Assembly (NCBI GenBank): GCA_023213315.1 | Contig: JAKCPI010002778.1 | Location: 40,212 to 104,211, forward strand | From: Euborellia annulipes | Lineage: Eukaryota > Arthropoda > Insecta > Dermaptera > Anisolabididae | Direction of reading: 5' to 3' | DNA: 64,000 nt | Shown: one piece after another, positions 13,311-27,099 of the stretch | Layout: every line of letters begins with the position of its first letter | How positions within the stretch are numbered: the first letter of the stretch is position 1 | Position numbers and translations under genes: made by a program | The notes under the pieces: generated by a model | What the model was told of the DNA's origin: nothing | What the model saw: the letters and a program-made list of their open reading frames with translations, nothing else | Databases searched by the model: none

Positions 13311-13654
13311 ACTATCTTTCATCGTAATACGGAAAAACCGTAGTCTTAATCAAATGCGGATCCCGAGTGTCAATTGGTAAATGAATGTAAAATTTTTGAA
13401 TTCGTCAAATATTTTTTATCCCATTAATAAAAACAAAAGCCTTTATGCGGAAATAAAAATATTTTATGTGAATATAAAAAAATACATTAAGAATTTGTAT
13501 GATAAGATATCGAATAAAAAAGCCATTTGAATGACAAAGATCAAATAAAATACCATTTTTTTTATTAATACAAATAGTACTGTAATAGCATATTAATAGT
13601 CTAAAGAAAAGGTTTTAAAAAGGTTTTGTTAAATATAACCTTTTAATAAAAAAA

Positions 13655-14013
13655 AAAACTTGTGTGAGTGGTCGCACACTACACAAATAAGGATATAAAT
13701 TTTTGATAATTCTTAGTCCTATATACAGTGCTAAAAGTAACGAAAATGCAAAATTTCATTTAATTTAGATGGGTAGTTTACGATTTCTGTTCAAGAGCTT
13801 GTCTGTGAATGTTCTCTTTTTTTATAGAATGTCAGGAAGGTAATCAAAACAAATGAATGATTGGGGACGGCAGGAGAAGGAGCAAGTGGGGGACACGCCA
13901 AAAGCCCCGGAAAGCTAAGAGATCCTGAGTTAAACATCAGCGAGCCTAACCCACGATATCACCAAAAACAATACTTTCTCTATATATTTTTTATATATAT
14001 AGTGTAAGAGAAA
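13655..14013 (-). repeat. Scattered hairpin-ended repeat ends
   Basis: Part of the GTGTGAGTGGTCGCAC end near 13660 and the TA-rich AAGAGAAAGT end at 13965-14013, with unrelated sequence between. Confidence 0.4.
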
Positions 14014-14184
14014 GTAAAAACTCACAATCGTTAAAAATCTATTAAATTCAAACATAAAATGCTTCGATTTCATTACAGGATATAGAGACTAATTAGTTAA
14101 TTCTAGGTGAAAAGTTAATATTTTCATAAATTATATGATAAATAATTAAAATAATATTAAAATAAGAACTAGGAAGAAATTTAC

Positions 14185-14340
14185 CTAAATCGGACTCGTA
14201 TCTTAGGAGAAACTGGCTTTTTTGTGGGAGACCGACGCTAACGCGACTGCTCTCTTCAATGGCTACCACAACACTAAATGCACTGAGAAACACTGACACG
14301 GATCCAAACTCTCTCTTGAGTGACACAGTCACTACTGAAT
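14185..14340 (-). ncRNA. Candidate 5' exon on minus strand
   Basis: A GC-rich block contains several TCAGT initiators (one at 14338-14334), no ATG on the minus strand, and ends at CGATTTAG|GTAAAT. An ATG-free leader exon fits best. Its downstream exons would lie below 14.1 kb and were not found. Confidence 0.35.
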
Positions 14341-14377
14341 GCCCTATAGCTCCTAGCTAGATCCTAGGTAATTCAAG

Positions 14378-14396
14378 GCAGCGCCACCTGCGACCT
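14378..14396 (-). promoter_or_regulatory. CTCF-like site
   Basis: On the minus strand GCAGGTGGCGCTGCC contains AGGTGGCGC, the core of the fly CTCF motif. It sits about 45-50 bases upstream of the initiator of the 14.2 kb leader exon. Confidence 0.3.
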
Positions 14397-14592
14397 GTCG
14401 TAACTTGCAGGAGAGCCAGGTAAAGATAGAGATAATTATAATTCAATCTAACTCGAAAAAAGATGTCATTTAGGAGTTTCTATAACAATAGTGATCCTAA
14501 AGCCCCTCGGAAGGGCTTTAGGCAAATCCTTATAGTATTGTATGAAATATATGTTAATAAGATTTTACAAATAAATAATGAGAACTCTTATA

Positions 14593-15000
14593 AAAATCTG
14601 GTGTGACTGATCGCACAGCACATAAGTTTCTCTTACCTTCGGTGATCGAAAGTTGTTTTCTGTGCTTGTCACACTAGATTTTTCGTGTCGACATATATCT
14701 AGCAAACTGAAAAATTACATCAGTAAAGTACTAGTACTTTTTGGTCGATTTTGTTTAAAAGCTTGTTTCACGCCCTAGGGGGTGCCAAACTTGAAATAAA
14801 ATTTTAACCTCCTAGTTCAATTCCTTCATGGTTTAAAGTTAACACACACACTCACACAAACACACATACACAGAGAGAGACCATGTCGCGAAGACCACTT
14901 TTTTGGATTTTTAAATCTGGTGTGACAAGCACAGAACACAACTTTCGATTACTAAAGGTAAAAGAAAGTTGTGTGCTGTGCGAATACATGTCTGATCGCA
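14593..15000 (-). repeat. Hairpin-ended repeat fragment plus second end hairpin
   Basis: A minus-oriented copy is cut after CACTTTTTTGGATT and followed by another CTGGTGTGACAAGC hairpin end. Confidence 0.55.
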
Positions 15001-15404
15001 CCCTGTACTATTTAATTATAATTATTTATTTTATTATACGACAGCTTAAAGGCGGACCGTGCCAAAAGTAATAATATAAATGGGTTTCGATTTTTTAAAA
15101 AGTTATAATGGCTGTTTCGAGAAAAGTAATATGTTAATTTGATAGGGGTGAGGAATTTTTTTTCCATTCTTTTTTTTTATGAAAAATGAAACCTCAAAAC
15201 ATTCCACTCACCAAGACAAATTCGTGTAAATTTGAGTTGGAATCCTGCTTGAAAAGTTTTTCTTAACTCAAGACATCCATCTTTTCACTCCAAATCGGAG
15301 CTCAGATGTTGATAAAATCTGTTTATCCCTGAGATTTTTTATTTATTTTTTATCTCACTAAGATCCCATTTAGATGTGTAGTTTTTTTTTTTTTTTATTA
15401 AAAT

Positions 15405-15439
<35 letters not shown>

Positions 15440-15444
<5 letters not shown>

Positions 15445-15688
15445 TAACACACTTTTTTCTCATTCACTTTCACATTCACACACACCTTCACACTTTACGG
15501 CAACTTAGGCCATTTAAGACTTTTACGATAACCGTTATTTAATAATATATATTTATTAGGGGTCCAGGCATTCTTATTTGGTATCCAAATGGCTTAAATA
15601 AAATCATCGGACTGCCTGGAGTCCGAACCCGGGACTTTTGGTATACGAGGTTAGCATGCTAACCTCTACACCAAGCCCCGAGGGCAAA
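15440..15688 (-). mobile_element. SINE family A copy
   Basis: Minus-strand copy with B box GGGTTCGGACTCC and the TGTGTG/GAGAAAAAAGTGTG tail; T-rich start on plus is its A-tail. Confidence 0.7.
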
Positions 15689-15924
15689 TATATCTTTTGA
15701 TTTTATATTATTAATCTCATGAATATAGCCTATAGTAAAATATACTTAATTTGTTTTCTCATTTAAATTAAATAGGCTACCTATTTTTTAATGAATAATT
15801 TTTCTGATTAAAAAATATTATTTAGGTTGTCTGTTAAAGGCCAACTTAATAGTGAAATGTATTAATACAATTACGTAGTTGGAATTTTTTTTAAGAAATA
15901 TTTTTAATTCGTTTAAGGTATTTT

Positions 15925-16075
15925 TCGGCACCGGAGTCTATATAGAATTAGTCCCTATTTATTTCAATTGATTGGTATCCAATTCATTTTAAATAAATTT
16001 TTTCGTCTAGGACGGGATACAAACCCGCGACCCTTGGCACAAATGGCTAGCACGTTAACCAAGGCCCAAAGGCAA
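15925..16075 (-). mobile_element. tRNA-headed SINE (family D)
   Basis: Minus strand: A box TTGGTTAACGTGCTAGCC, B box CGGGTTTGTATCCCG, then the AATTGGATACCAATC module seen in other families. Confidence 0.55.
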
Positions 16076-16384
16076 AAATTAATTTATATACTATATATCG
16101 TGAATTTAATCTATATTAAATTGTTAGAAATATTTTTTATGTCTTTTGACCATATAGTCTTTAATCTAGTTAATATATTTTGATACAAAAAAACATTCTG
16201 ACAGCACATTACGTAACTTTCTAATACTAAGAAAGAGTTGTGTTATACAGTCGGTGCCGCAAGTGCCTAATATACTCGAGAGTGGAGCCTTGAGCTTACT
16301 CAACCCAACAAATATTTTTAAAATAAATAAATTATTTTTTTTTTAATTCAACTGAAGGGGAATAACTACTTGTTGTTGTTTTTT

Positions 16385-16740
16385 TTGTAGATGGCCGTAA
16401 GGAATATCAATTTTAATTCTAAGGACTGTCGACCAAATATAAACAATTTTGCGTATTATCCGTTTATATTTCGTTCCCATTTATATGAAATCATCATCAG
16501 TACAATCAACAGATGTTTAGCAAATTGTTAATTAATTTTTATTGATTATAAAAATTGCATTAATGGAATGCTCAGCTATTTTGTCATATTGGATGTGAGA
16601 AAAGTAACGATTTGCAAAACATCTGTTGATTGTACTGAAGATGATTCCATATCACTGGGGTCTAAATATCTACAAAATAAACGGTAATACGCAGGAGTAT
16701 TTATTTTTTGGCCGACGGTCTTTAGAATTAAAATTAAAAT
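16385..16740. mobile_element. Inverted repeat with degenerate hammerhead motifs
   Basis: Arms 16400-16520 and 16612-16735 share AACATCTGTTGATTGTACTG in opposite orientation, with about 90 bases between. The minus arm has CTGATGA and GAAA; the plus arm CTGAAGA with TAAA instead of GAAA. Confidence 0.5.
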
Positions 16741-16984
16741 AAAAAAAGGAGATAAATACTTTTAAATCAACACTTCCGACGGGTATTTGCTTGCCTAACT
16801 TGCTCCAGCACTCGAGCACATCAGGCATTTGTGGTGTCGACTGTACGTTCAGTCAAATCATATTTTTATTTTTTTTTTTAATATTGTGAATTCGTAGTGT
16901 AAAAAAAAGACTAGGTTTAAACGAAACCTGAATTTGAAAGGTTAGAAGAGGATAAGTAAGATTTTATTGGGACCTAGTTACAGT

Positions 16985-17130
16985 GGCGTAGCGAGCTTAA
17001 CCCGCACCCGGGGTACAATACGTTTTTAGCGCACTACCATTTATTAATGAAGAATCTTTTTTTTTTTTTCAAGCATTTTATGAAAAATATAATTTTTTTT
17101 AGTTATTTAACAATATCAATTAGTCTTCTA
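16985..17130 (+). mobile_element. One end of a CAGTGGCGTAG-type element
   Basis: CAGTGGCGTAGCGAGC matches the hAT-like ends above; the other end was not found. Confidence 0.35.
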
Positions 17131-17480
17131 ATAAAAATTTAACAAATTGTATTCTTCCTGTTTTGAACCAATAAATCATGTAATATCCTAATATACGTAC
17201 ATGAATATATTTTAATTTATACCTTCGGTAACCCTTTAGGAGAAATTAATGGAGGCATATTTCCATCAAGGGGACAGCATTTCATCGATATGGACATCTC
17301 TATGACCCAGCCACCTCTTTCCCTCCCTCTGGTCCATTAATAACGAGACTTCACTAAAAACATCATATCAAGTTTTAAAACCATTACGATGTTTTTTTAA
17401 ATAAAATTACTTCCATGGGAAAAATAATTCATTTGTTTATAATAAACCTTATTTAAAAAAATGCTTTTATTTTAATATTA

Positions 17481-18123
17481 AAAAATCTCGTGTGATGGTC
17501 GCACAGCACAAAACTTTATCTTTCTTACCTTCGGTAATTGAAAGTTGTGTTCTGTGCTTGTCACACCAGATTTTTTGTGTCGACATATTTAGTTCCCGAC
17601 GATATATAAAAAGTCAAAATGTAAAATTTAAATAAATGGGAAAATATTTAAATTTTGTTAGCAAGGCAATCATTTCCTCTTCCTATGAAGAACAAGAGTA
17701 TAGTGTGCTTCAAACAATTTTGAAGGTAAAATGAAAATATACATTTTAAAGAGCATCTAAAAATTAATTAATTCTTGAATTTTAAACAAAATCGTTTAAG
17801 CGAATTTTGAGAAAATAGAAAAAAACTGAAAGAGTATACATTAGTAAAGTACTAGTACTTTTTGGCCGATTTTGTTCAAAAGTTTATTTCCACGCTCTAG
17901 CGGGGTGACAAACATAAATATAAAATTTCATCCTCGTAGCTTAATTCCTTGATGCTTTAAATCGACAAACAGACAGAGAGAGATGTTGCGGAAACCTTTT
18001 TTGGACTCAGGGAACCTCTAAACGTGTATGTCCATCAAAATCTCGACATCGGATTTTTGATATAAATCCAATAGGTCTTTTATATATATAAGTTTACATA
18101 TATATATATAGTTAATAGAAAGT
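17481..18123 (-). mobile_element. Hairpin-ended repeat, full copy
   Basis: From the CTCGTGTGATGG...CACACCAGAT hairpin to the TA-rich AGAAAGT end, inverted relative to 37.2 kb; internal (TG)n lost. Confidence 0.7.
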
Positions 18124-18482
18124 CACCCCTTAAGATTTATTTTATTTATTAAAAATATTTTATATCTCAAATTACTATATGCTTGATGGATTAAAACATG
18201 GACAGACACGCCTTTTGTTTACAAATAAATAGGCCTTTTTTATTGAATTCTACTTAGATAACAAGCATAAAATAAATGATAGAAAATTGAGTGAAATTTA
18301 TGAAACTAACCATTTGAAAGGAAATCAATTTTAATAAAAAAAAAAAAAAAAAATAGAATTAATGTATGTAGTATTAAGAATCAAAATAACTATAAAGATA
18401 ATATATTAATCAGAAATTGTTATTAATGCCCTGTCTATAATGTCCATTTTCAAAAATAAATTATTTAAGAATCTTTATTTAG

Positions 18483-18629
18483 ATTAATTGGATATACGCT
18501 AATACGCAATTGAAAGGTAAAAAAATAAACATAAATTCTTTGCCGGCATCCATTAAAGAATTAATATTTGAAAATTTGGCTGTCAAATGTATCAAGAGTC
18601 GCGGGAGCGACTCGTCGCCGAGCATGTGA
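18483..18629 (+). CDS. Candidate terminal coding exon
   Basis: After TCTTTATTTAG a frame of 48 codons reads INWIYANTQLKGKKININ and SLPASIKELIFENLAVKC, ending SDSSPSM and TGA at 18627-18629. Composition is closer to coding than the flanks. AATAAA near 18766 would serve as a poly(A) signal. No upstream exon was identified, and a minus-strand frame overlaps it. Family not recognised. Confidence 0.35.
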   Translation: MNWIYANTQLKGKKININSLPASIKELIFENLAVKCIKSRGSDSSPSM

Positions 18630-19373
18630 AAAGCAAAAGAAAGCAAAGAAACTCTTAATACTACCATTTAGTTGACATTCCAATAGATTCCAATGGCCCA
18701 TTGCATTTAGATGGACGAGTCGTCCCTAGACTATATTATCAAGAATGATTTTAAATCCTTAATAAAAGATAGGGACGTGAAAAAATTTTTTTGAGAAACT
18801 TTTCTCTTTCTGGGCGAATATCTCAAAAAGGTTTTAAGATATCGGAGCCAAATTTTTTTTATATTAAACTAGAATAAATAAGGATTATTTTGAGCACGAA
18901 TTCAAAAAAAAATTCCAGTGCCAAAAAGAATGGCAGAGGCTCAAAGTTGAGATTTTGCCGATTTCGGAAGGTCAAAAGTTAGTCTCTTATTTTTCCTTTT
19001 TTTTTTTTTTTTTTCTTTTTTTCTCTTTTTTTTTTTCATTCTTTTCTTCAATTTTCAAATTTTTAGACAAAGCTACAGGTTTCCCTGCTGGACCGATTAG
19101 GATGAAATTTAAAATACAAATAGATACTATCAAAAACCCGATAACTTTGATATAAAATTTCATTTTGGATCAAAAGTGACTTTTTGAGAGGTATTCAAAA
19201 TTTCAAATTTGTCCTATCTTTAACATGGCGAAAAGACAATTCTAACTATTTTGCTCCCTGATGACGTCATCTAGGAACATATATATTATTATTAGTAATT
19301 TTCATCCCTAATGGAACAAAAATTTTTTAGATAGATCCATTCAGATAGAAATAGATTAACGTGATAAGGAGTG

Positions 19374-20262
19374 CTACCAACATAAAATAAATAAAAAACC
19401 TAAAATTTTATAAAATTTAGGGAAATCCTATGTTTATCGTTTTGAATGGATACCAAACGATGTATTTACATTCTACCAACATAACAAAAATAAAAAACCT
19501 AAAATTTTATAAAATTTGGTGAAATCCTATGTTTATCGCTTCGAATGGATACCAAACGATGTATTTACATTCTACCAACATAACAAAAATAAAAAACCTA
19601 AAATTTTATAAAATTTGGTGAAATCCTATGTTTATCGTTTCGAATGGATACCAAACGATGTATTTACATTCTACCAACATAACAAAAATAAAAAACCTAA
19701 AATTTTATAAAATTTGGGGAAATCCTATGTTTATTGTTTTGAATGGATACCAAACGATGTATTTACATTCTACCAACATAACAAAATAAAAAACCTAAAA
19801 TTTTATAAAATTTGGTGAAATCCTATGTTTATCGTTTCGAATGGATACCAAACGATGTATTTACATTCTACCAACATAACAAAAATAAAAAACCTAAAAT
19901 TTTATAAAATTTAGGGAAATCCTATGTTTATTGTTTTGAATGGATACCAAACGATGTATTTACATTCTACCAACATAACAAAAATAAAAATCCTAAAATT
20001 TTATAAAATTTGGTGAAATCCTATGTTTATCGTTTCGAATAGATACCACACGATGTATTTACATCCTACCAACATAACAAAAATAAAAATCCTAAAATTT
20101 TATAAAATTTGGTGAAATCCTATGTTTATCGTTTCGAATAGATACCACACGATGTATTTACATCCTACCAACATAACAAAAATAAAAATCCTAAAATTTT
20201 ATAAAATTTGGTGAAATCCTATGTTTCATTTCGAATGGATACCAAACGATGTATTTAATTTT
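19374..20262. repeat. Tandem array, nine units of 99 bp
   Basis: Units begin CTACCAACATAAC at 19374, 19473, 19572, 19671, 19770, 19868, 19967, 20066 and 20165. Last copies are more diverged (TTACATCC, AGATACCAC). Confidence 0.9.
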
Positions 20263-20369
20263 TACTGTTTGCAATGCATATTAAAAGTTCTATTCATGGG
20301 ATAACTTAATATTTAATAAACAAAAATTAATAAATAATATTTTCATGTAATATTTCACAAAAAGAAGTG

Positions 20370-20659
20370 AAATCTCAGCCAAAAAACATCGGAGATGCAA
20401 AAAGGGGCGCCTCGTATTATTTTGTCCCAGCGTCGAGGTGAAATCAAAAAAATGCGCCTCGCTTTTCTGATTTATATAAAAGCGAGGATATATGAAACAA
20501 ATAAAATTCTGTAGGGGTTTTATTTAAGTGAAAATATTTCCTCGCTTTTATATAAATCAGAAAAGCGAGGCGCATTTTTTTGATTTCACCTCGACGCTGG
20601 GCAAAAATAATGCGAGGCGCCCCTTTTTGCATCTCCGATGTTTTTGGCTGAGATTTTAT
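20370..20659. repeat. Long palindrome, arms about 120 bp
   Basis: Arms (about 20370-20489 and 20542-20659) are nearly perfect; both contain GCGCCTCGCTTTTCTGATTT or its complement. The loop is about 52 bases. A decayed minus-strand hammerhead-like motif adjoins the right arm, linking this to the ribozyme-tail family. Confidence 0.7.
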
Positions 20660-21129
20660 TAATCCGTATCAGGCTGGTGTTTCGGCTCCATAACTAGGCC
20701 ATCTTCACAGACGTTTGGTGAGGATAAATGAAATTACAATATAAGCACTCAAGAGGAATATTATATTGTAATTAAAATTTCAAAAATTTTTGGCGAAAAT
20801 AATTATTAATAAATTGAAAATATAAGATAAATCGTGAATTTCTTTCGCACTTTTTAATTCCAAATAATCAAAATTTTTAGGGATATTTCTGTCGTATCAC
20901 ACAACCATTCTCAGTCAATAAATTTAAAATTGGAAAACGTCACAAAATAAAATAAACCTGCTCGTCTCATCAGATTCAAAACTTGTTTCAAAAATATACA
21001 TCAGCTCTTCTTTCACAACTCGTTTTATTTCTAAATAAACCTAGATATTTCGAATATTTGGAAATAAAAAATCAAAATTTATCTTTTATTTTCAATTTAT
21101 TATATTGTAATTTTATTTATTCTCGTCAA

Positions 21130-21172
21130 CCGGCTCTGATGATGTCCAAGATAAGAGATCGAAACGTTATCC
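21130..21172 (+). ncRNA. Hammerhead-like core with weak stems
   Basis: CTGATGA at 21136-21142 and GAAACGTT at 21161-21168 are intact, but stems I and II pair poorly. A related diverged motif lies on minus at 20675-20720, in the same inverted arrangement. Confidence 0.4.
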
Positions 21173-21957
21173 TAGTATGACTTTAATAAAATAGATTTAA
21201 AGTTATTTTGTTTATTTTTTAATAGTGTATTTTTTTACTATAAATTTATTAATTAATCACTCAGATATTTCTAAAAGTTCTTAACTTAGTTAGTTAGCAT
21301 AATGTCAAAACAAGTTCACTCTTCCTGTTTTCTAAGCTAATTTTTTACTCAATTGTTGTTCCATTAATAACTTAACTCTTCTATAATAATAAACATGTAA
21401 TCAAAACCTTTTCTAAAAACACTATCGAAATTTACGTTTAAACTCTATGACAAAATTATTTTCAAGAAAGTTTTATTAACTTGGTAGAAAATATTAAAAC
21501 TTACTGTAAGTTGATAAAAACTACTGTATATTAAAAAAAAATAAAAGTAATAAATTTTTTTAGGTTTTGAGACTATTGACATACATAACACCTTAACACC
21601 CTTTTCAACAGAACGTTAATTTGTTATAAACGTGTTCGTAATCGATTGTGCCTGATGGTTAGTAGAGATTCAGGTCGTGTCCATCTTAATTATAGTGATC
21701 TCCACAGAAATGCTATTTACGCATGCATGCCATATACATAAAGGGTAGTCGGTCGGTCACGTGTCTCACCTTTTCAAGAGCAAACGCATCTTATTATGCT
21801 AAATCTCTATATAATAAACAAGTTGAAACAAAATTTTTCACCATAGTCCAACTAAAATTCGAAAACAAATGAAACCTTAATAATTTGTAAAAAAAAGAAA
21901 AAGTGATTTTTTTTTAGAAGAGTTGCCAGACTAAACAGTTGACAGAATACCACAAAA

Positions 21958-22135
21958 ATCCCCTGGGCCGTAGCACAATGATAGAATACTGACCTCTTGT
22001 GTTAGGGGTCAGAGGTTCCATTCCCGTCCCAAAATTATTTCAAATGAATTGGTTTGGAATAAATAGGGAAGTTGTTTAAATGCAGAAAACAGAGACTCAG
22101 CAATCTCAAATAAATAAATGGCAACAGGCCACAAA
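21958..22135 (+). mobile_element. tRNA-headed SINE (family C)
   Basis: GGGCCGTAGCACAATGATAG as A box region and GAGGTTCCATTCCC as B box, followed by AAATGAATTGG and AATAAATAGGGA. Confidence 0.55.
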
Positions 22136-22516
22136 GAGAAATTAAGAAAAAAAATACAAAAAGTGAATTTAAATTCGTAAATAGAAAAATATATAAAAAT
22201 GAAATGAGAGAGTGAATGATTAGTAAATTTTATTTACATCAGTGTTGTCCAAATGCCACCCTGCACTTGGTCACTTTGACAAATCGCCGAGTTACAAAAA
22301 AATTTAAAAAAATATTATGAATTGTTTTTGTAAATTTTTTGTATTAAAAGTCCTTCAATCTTGGTCAGTGCTGTCGTTTTGGGCCCATTTGCCACAAAAT
22401 AAAAATACAGCCCATGCACCTACGGCAATTCTCATATACATCTAATGGTATATGCAAATTTTATCATTTATTTTTCTATGAATCAGAAAGGCACCTATCT
22501 AAGCAACATTAACAGA

Positions 22517-22565
22517 TTATCGTCCGGAAGATGGGATTGATGTGATTCCGAAACGTCGACGATAA
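22517..22565 (+). ncRNA. Hammerhead-like core with one core change
   Basis: Stem I TTATCGTC/GACGATAA is a perfect 8-bp helix, stem II GGGAT/ATTCC, then GAAACGTC. The core reads CGGAAGA instead of CUGANGA, a change expected to weaken or abolish cleavage. Confidence 0.55.
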
Positions 22566-23815
22566 TTAAATAAAGTTTTTTTTATCACTTGCCGGCTGCC
22601 TACATCTACCTAATCCCAATAAAACATTTTATACATTAATTTTAATTTATTTGCCTGCCTTAACTTCTTTCTTTAATTTAAATTAAAAAATATAATTCTA
22701 TATATTTTTTTTATGAAAAAATTTATTCAGTGACATAGATAGGAAAATTAAAAAAATAAAGGGGTCACAAAAATAAATTTTGTGAAACCCTAATCTATAT
22801 AGTCAATTCATTTGGAAAGACTGACAAACTATATATATTCATAATCTAGTCGAAGATGTATAACTCATGACGCGATTTTAAATTCAAATTTAACGATTAT
22901 ATTTTGGCCAAATTTGAAGGAAAAATCAAAAAGTAATTTCGAATATTGATTTACTTTTCTTCTTTAAGGGTTTACTCATATACACCTCAAAATGTTACAT
23001 AATTCGTAGTCAAGATGTTTGCGTATCAATCGTCAGAACGAACGTCTATTAAAAAGAATAGTTAATGTTATGATGATGATTTCTTTGGTAGACAAATATC
23101 TTGAATGCGATTTATCGTTTCGCAGTCGGCATGAAGAAAAGGTGTCGTTATTTTAATAATATTTTTTTCCATATTTATAATTTAGAATCAAAATATTAAA
23201 TCAAAACAATCTTATTTTTAAACTGTATCTTCAAAATATCAGGTCAATTTGGAAATTAATTTTTGTTTTTATCTTAAATCTTGCCGAAAATACAGCCCTT
23301 ATAAACTCAAAATTCCCAAATGGGAATTAGGCTTATTACTATTACTAAAATAGTTAAATTATACTTTGAGGTTTAAAGGAGGTTTAATTTGCCGCCTAGC
23401 ATATAATGCCACTGGAAATAGTTATTTAATTAAGCTTTCAAATAATTATTTCTCTAAAATATACACGTTACGTTATTAAATAATAGATTAGTAGAATTTA
23501 TAATTAAAAGTTAATGTGAATTAGAATTAGTAATTGATCCTAGATTAGATAAAAGTATAATTATATTATTAATATATTAATTTAGCATATATATACCATG
23601 TGAGTGATAGGATCATATAAGCGTTTTCATAATTGTTTCTAAAAAAAATCTGGTGTGACTGGCGCACAGCACACAACTTTCTCTTACCTTCGGTAATCGA
23701 AAGTTGTGTACTGTGCTTGTCACACCAGATTTTTTGTGTCGACATGTATTTAGTTCCCGGCAGTAGGGAATATTTTTTTTTTTTTTTTTTTTTTTTTTAA
23801 ACATTCAACACTTTT

Positions 23816-24495
23816 ACTTTCTCTTACCTATGTATATATGTAATATATATATAGAGAGAAAGTATTGGATTCATGTCAAAAATTCGATGTCGAGATTTTG
23901 ATGGATCTTCACGTTTTGAGGTCCCCTGAATCCAAAAAAGTGGTTTTCGCGACATGGTCTGTCTGTGTGTGTGTCTGTGTGTGTGTCTGTGTGTGTGTGT
24001 GTGTGTTCAATTTTAAGCATGAAGGAATTGAGCTAGGAGGTTGAAATTTTATATTTAAGTTAAATACCTCCCGGGACCGGAAAAATAAGCTTTTGAATAA
24101 AATCGGTCAAAGAGTACTAGTACTTTACTGATGTACTTTTTCAGTTTTTTTCGATTTTCTCAAAATTCGCTCTAACGATTTTGATTAAAATTCAAAAATC
24201 AATTATTTTTTAGATGCTCTTTCAAATGTATATTCGCGTTTTGCCCTCAAAATTGTTTGAAGCACACTTTACTCTTGTGCTTCATAGGAAAGATAGGAGA
24301 AATGGTTGCCATGGTTACAAAATATAAATATTTTCCCATGTTTATAATTTTGACATCTTAAATTTCTAATATATTGGCGGAAACTAAATATATGTCGACA
24401 CGAAAAATCTGGTGTGACAAGCACAGAACACAACTTTCGATTACCGAAGGTAAGAGAAAGTTGTGTGCTGTGCGCCAGTCACACCAGATTTTTTT
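23816..24495 (+). mobile_element. Hairpin-ended repeat, full copy
   Basis: ACTTTCTC start after a T-run, TG-rich middle, terminal CTGGTGTGAC/GTCACACCAG hairpin. A truncated inverted copy lies just before it (23640-23770). Confidence 0.75.
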
Positions 24496-24496
24496 C

Positions 24497-24732
24497 TCAT
24501 TCACACTCACACTCACACACACATTCACACAGTCCTTTCGGCAACTTAGGCCATTTAAGACTTTAAACGATGCCCGTTATTTGTAATTATATCTATTTGG
24601 GGTCCAGGCATTCTTATTTAAGCCATTTGGTATCCAATTGGCTTAAATAAAATCATCGGACTGCCTGGGGTCCGAACCCGCGACGTTTGGTATATGAGGT
24701 TAGCACGCTAACCTCTACGCCATGCCCCGAGG
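24497..24732 (-). mobile_element. SINE family A copy
   Basis: Minus strand, head GGGCATGGCGTAGAGGTTAG with B box GGGTTCGGACCCC. Its tail abuts the end of the hairpin-ended repeat at 23816-24495. Confidence 0.7.
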
Positions 24733-24769
24733 GCGTAGTAGAGAGAGAGCCCAGAGCCCCCAGACAATA

Positions 24770-25790
24770 CTCATTTTCTCACAAATAAAATGTATGGGAT
24801 AAAGTAGTGTTAGTTCGTACTTTGAGTGTAAGCATATTTGCAAATTTGGGGCGTGGGCCAATTTATAGGTAACCAAGTGCCAAACATGGGTAAAAATAGT
24901 ACTAATTATACTTATTTTCTCATTCTTGATTTTTACGTATATTTATAGAGAATATTGTTAAAAGTTAATAATCAATACTGCCAGACACTTACCATGGGCC
25001 ATAACTCTTGCCAGACGCTTCAAAGTTACCAAAAAAAGTATGAAACTATACTCATTTTCTCATTCTTGATTTTTATATATGATATTCAGGGAACCATTTC
25101 AAAACTATTTGTAAGCTGCCAGACCAATCGGTTGGGCCAAACATCCCGCCAGACACACCTAAAGTGTCGCTATTCATGTGTTAAAGATAGGGAAAAACAA
25201 TACTAACTTTTCTCAAAGTCTCAGAGCTGATTTTTATGTATGTTTATAGAGAATATTGTTAAAAGTTAATAATCAATACTGCCAGACACTTACCATGGGC
25301 CATAACTCTTGCCAGACGCTTCAAAGTTACCAAAAAAAGTATGAAACTATACTCATTTTCTCATTCTTGATTTTTATATATGATATTCAGGGAACTATTT
25401 CAAGACTATTTCTAATCTGCCAGACCAATCGGTTGGGCCAAACATCCCGCCAGACATAGATAAAGTGTCGCTATGAATAAGCTCGTATGCTAAAGATATG
25501 TAAAAACAATACTAACTTTTCTCAAAGTCTCAGAGCTGATTTTTATGCATGTTTTAGAGAATATTGTTAAAAATTAATAATCAATACTGCCAGACACTTA
25601 CTATCGGCCATAACTCTTGCCAGACGCTTCAAAGCTCCCGAAAAGATGATCTAACTTTACTTATATTCTCATTCTTGATTTTTATATTTGATATTCAGAA
25701 AACTATTTTAAGACTATTTGTAAGCTGCCAGACCAATCGGTTGGGCCAAACTTCCCTCCAGACATAGATAAAGTGTCGCTAGACGTCTGA
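24770..25790 (+). repeat. Satellite-like tandem repeat, units of about 301-308 bp
   Basis: Three units start near 24947, 25248 and 25556, preceded by a degenerate partial unit. Each has several GCCAGAC motifs. Open frames of 67-83 codons recur in each unit but show no recognisable protein. Confidence 0.85.
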
Positions 25791-25872
25791 GCGCGAGCAT
25801 ATTCATATTTCATATCTTTTTAATGAAATGTCATTTATACGTCCAATTCAATTCAAAAATATTCCTGTTTTT

Positions 25873-26948
<1,076 letters not shown>

Positions 26949-27099
26949 TTGACATGACAATGTCTTACAATGGATGTATAGAAGACAGGTATCGAGGCAT
27001 GCAAGCGGCTTGAATAACTCCTCTGTCTTAAGAGGTATAATTACGGTGAATACACGGTTAGAAAGAATGATTTTTTCAGCTAAACATTTCACTAAAAAA

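Noticed and set aside
19374..20262. CRISPR-like regular array
   Set aside because: The whole 99-bp unit is conserved, with no variable spacers; it is a eukaryotic tandem satellite.
20444..20632. 62-codon minus-strand frame
   Set aside because: It runs through both arms and the loop of a palindrome.
24374..24586. Frames beginning with sequence around CTGGTGTGACAAGC
   Set aside because: They translate the end hairpin of the repeat family; similar frames recur at 23.6, 41.3 and 42.1 kb for the same reason.
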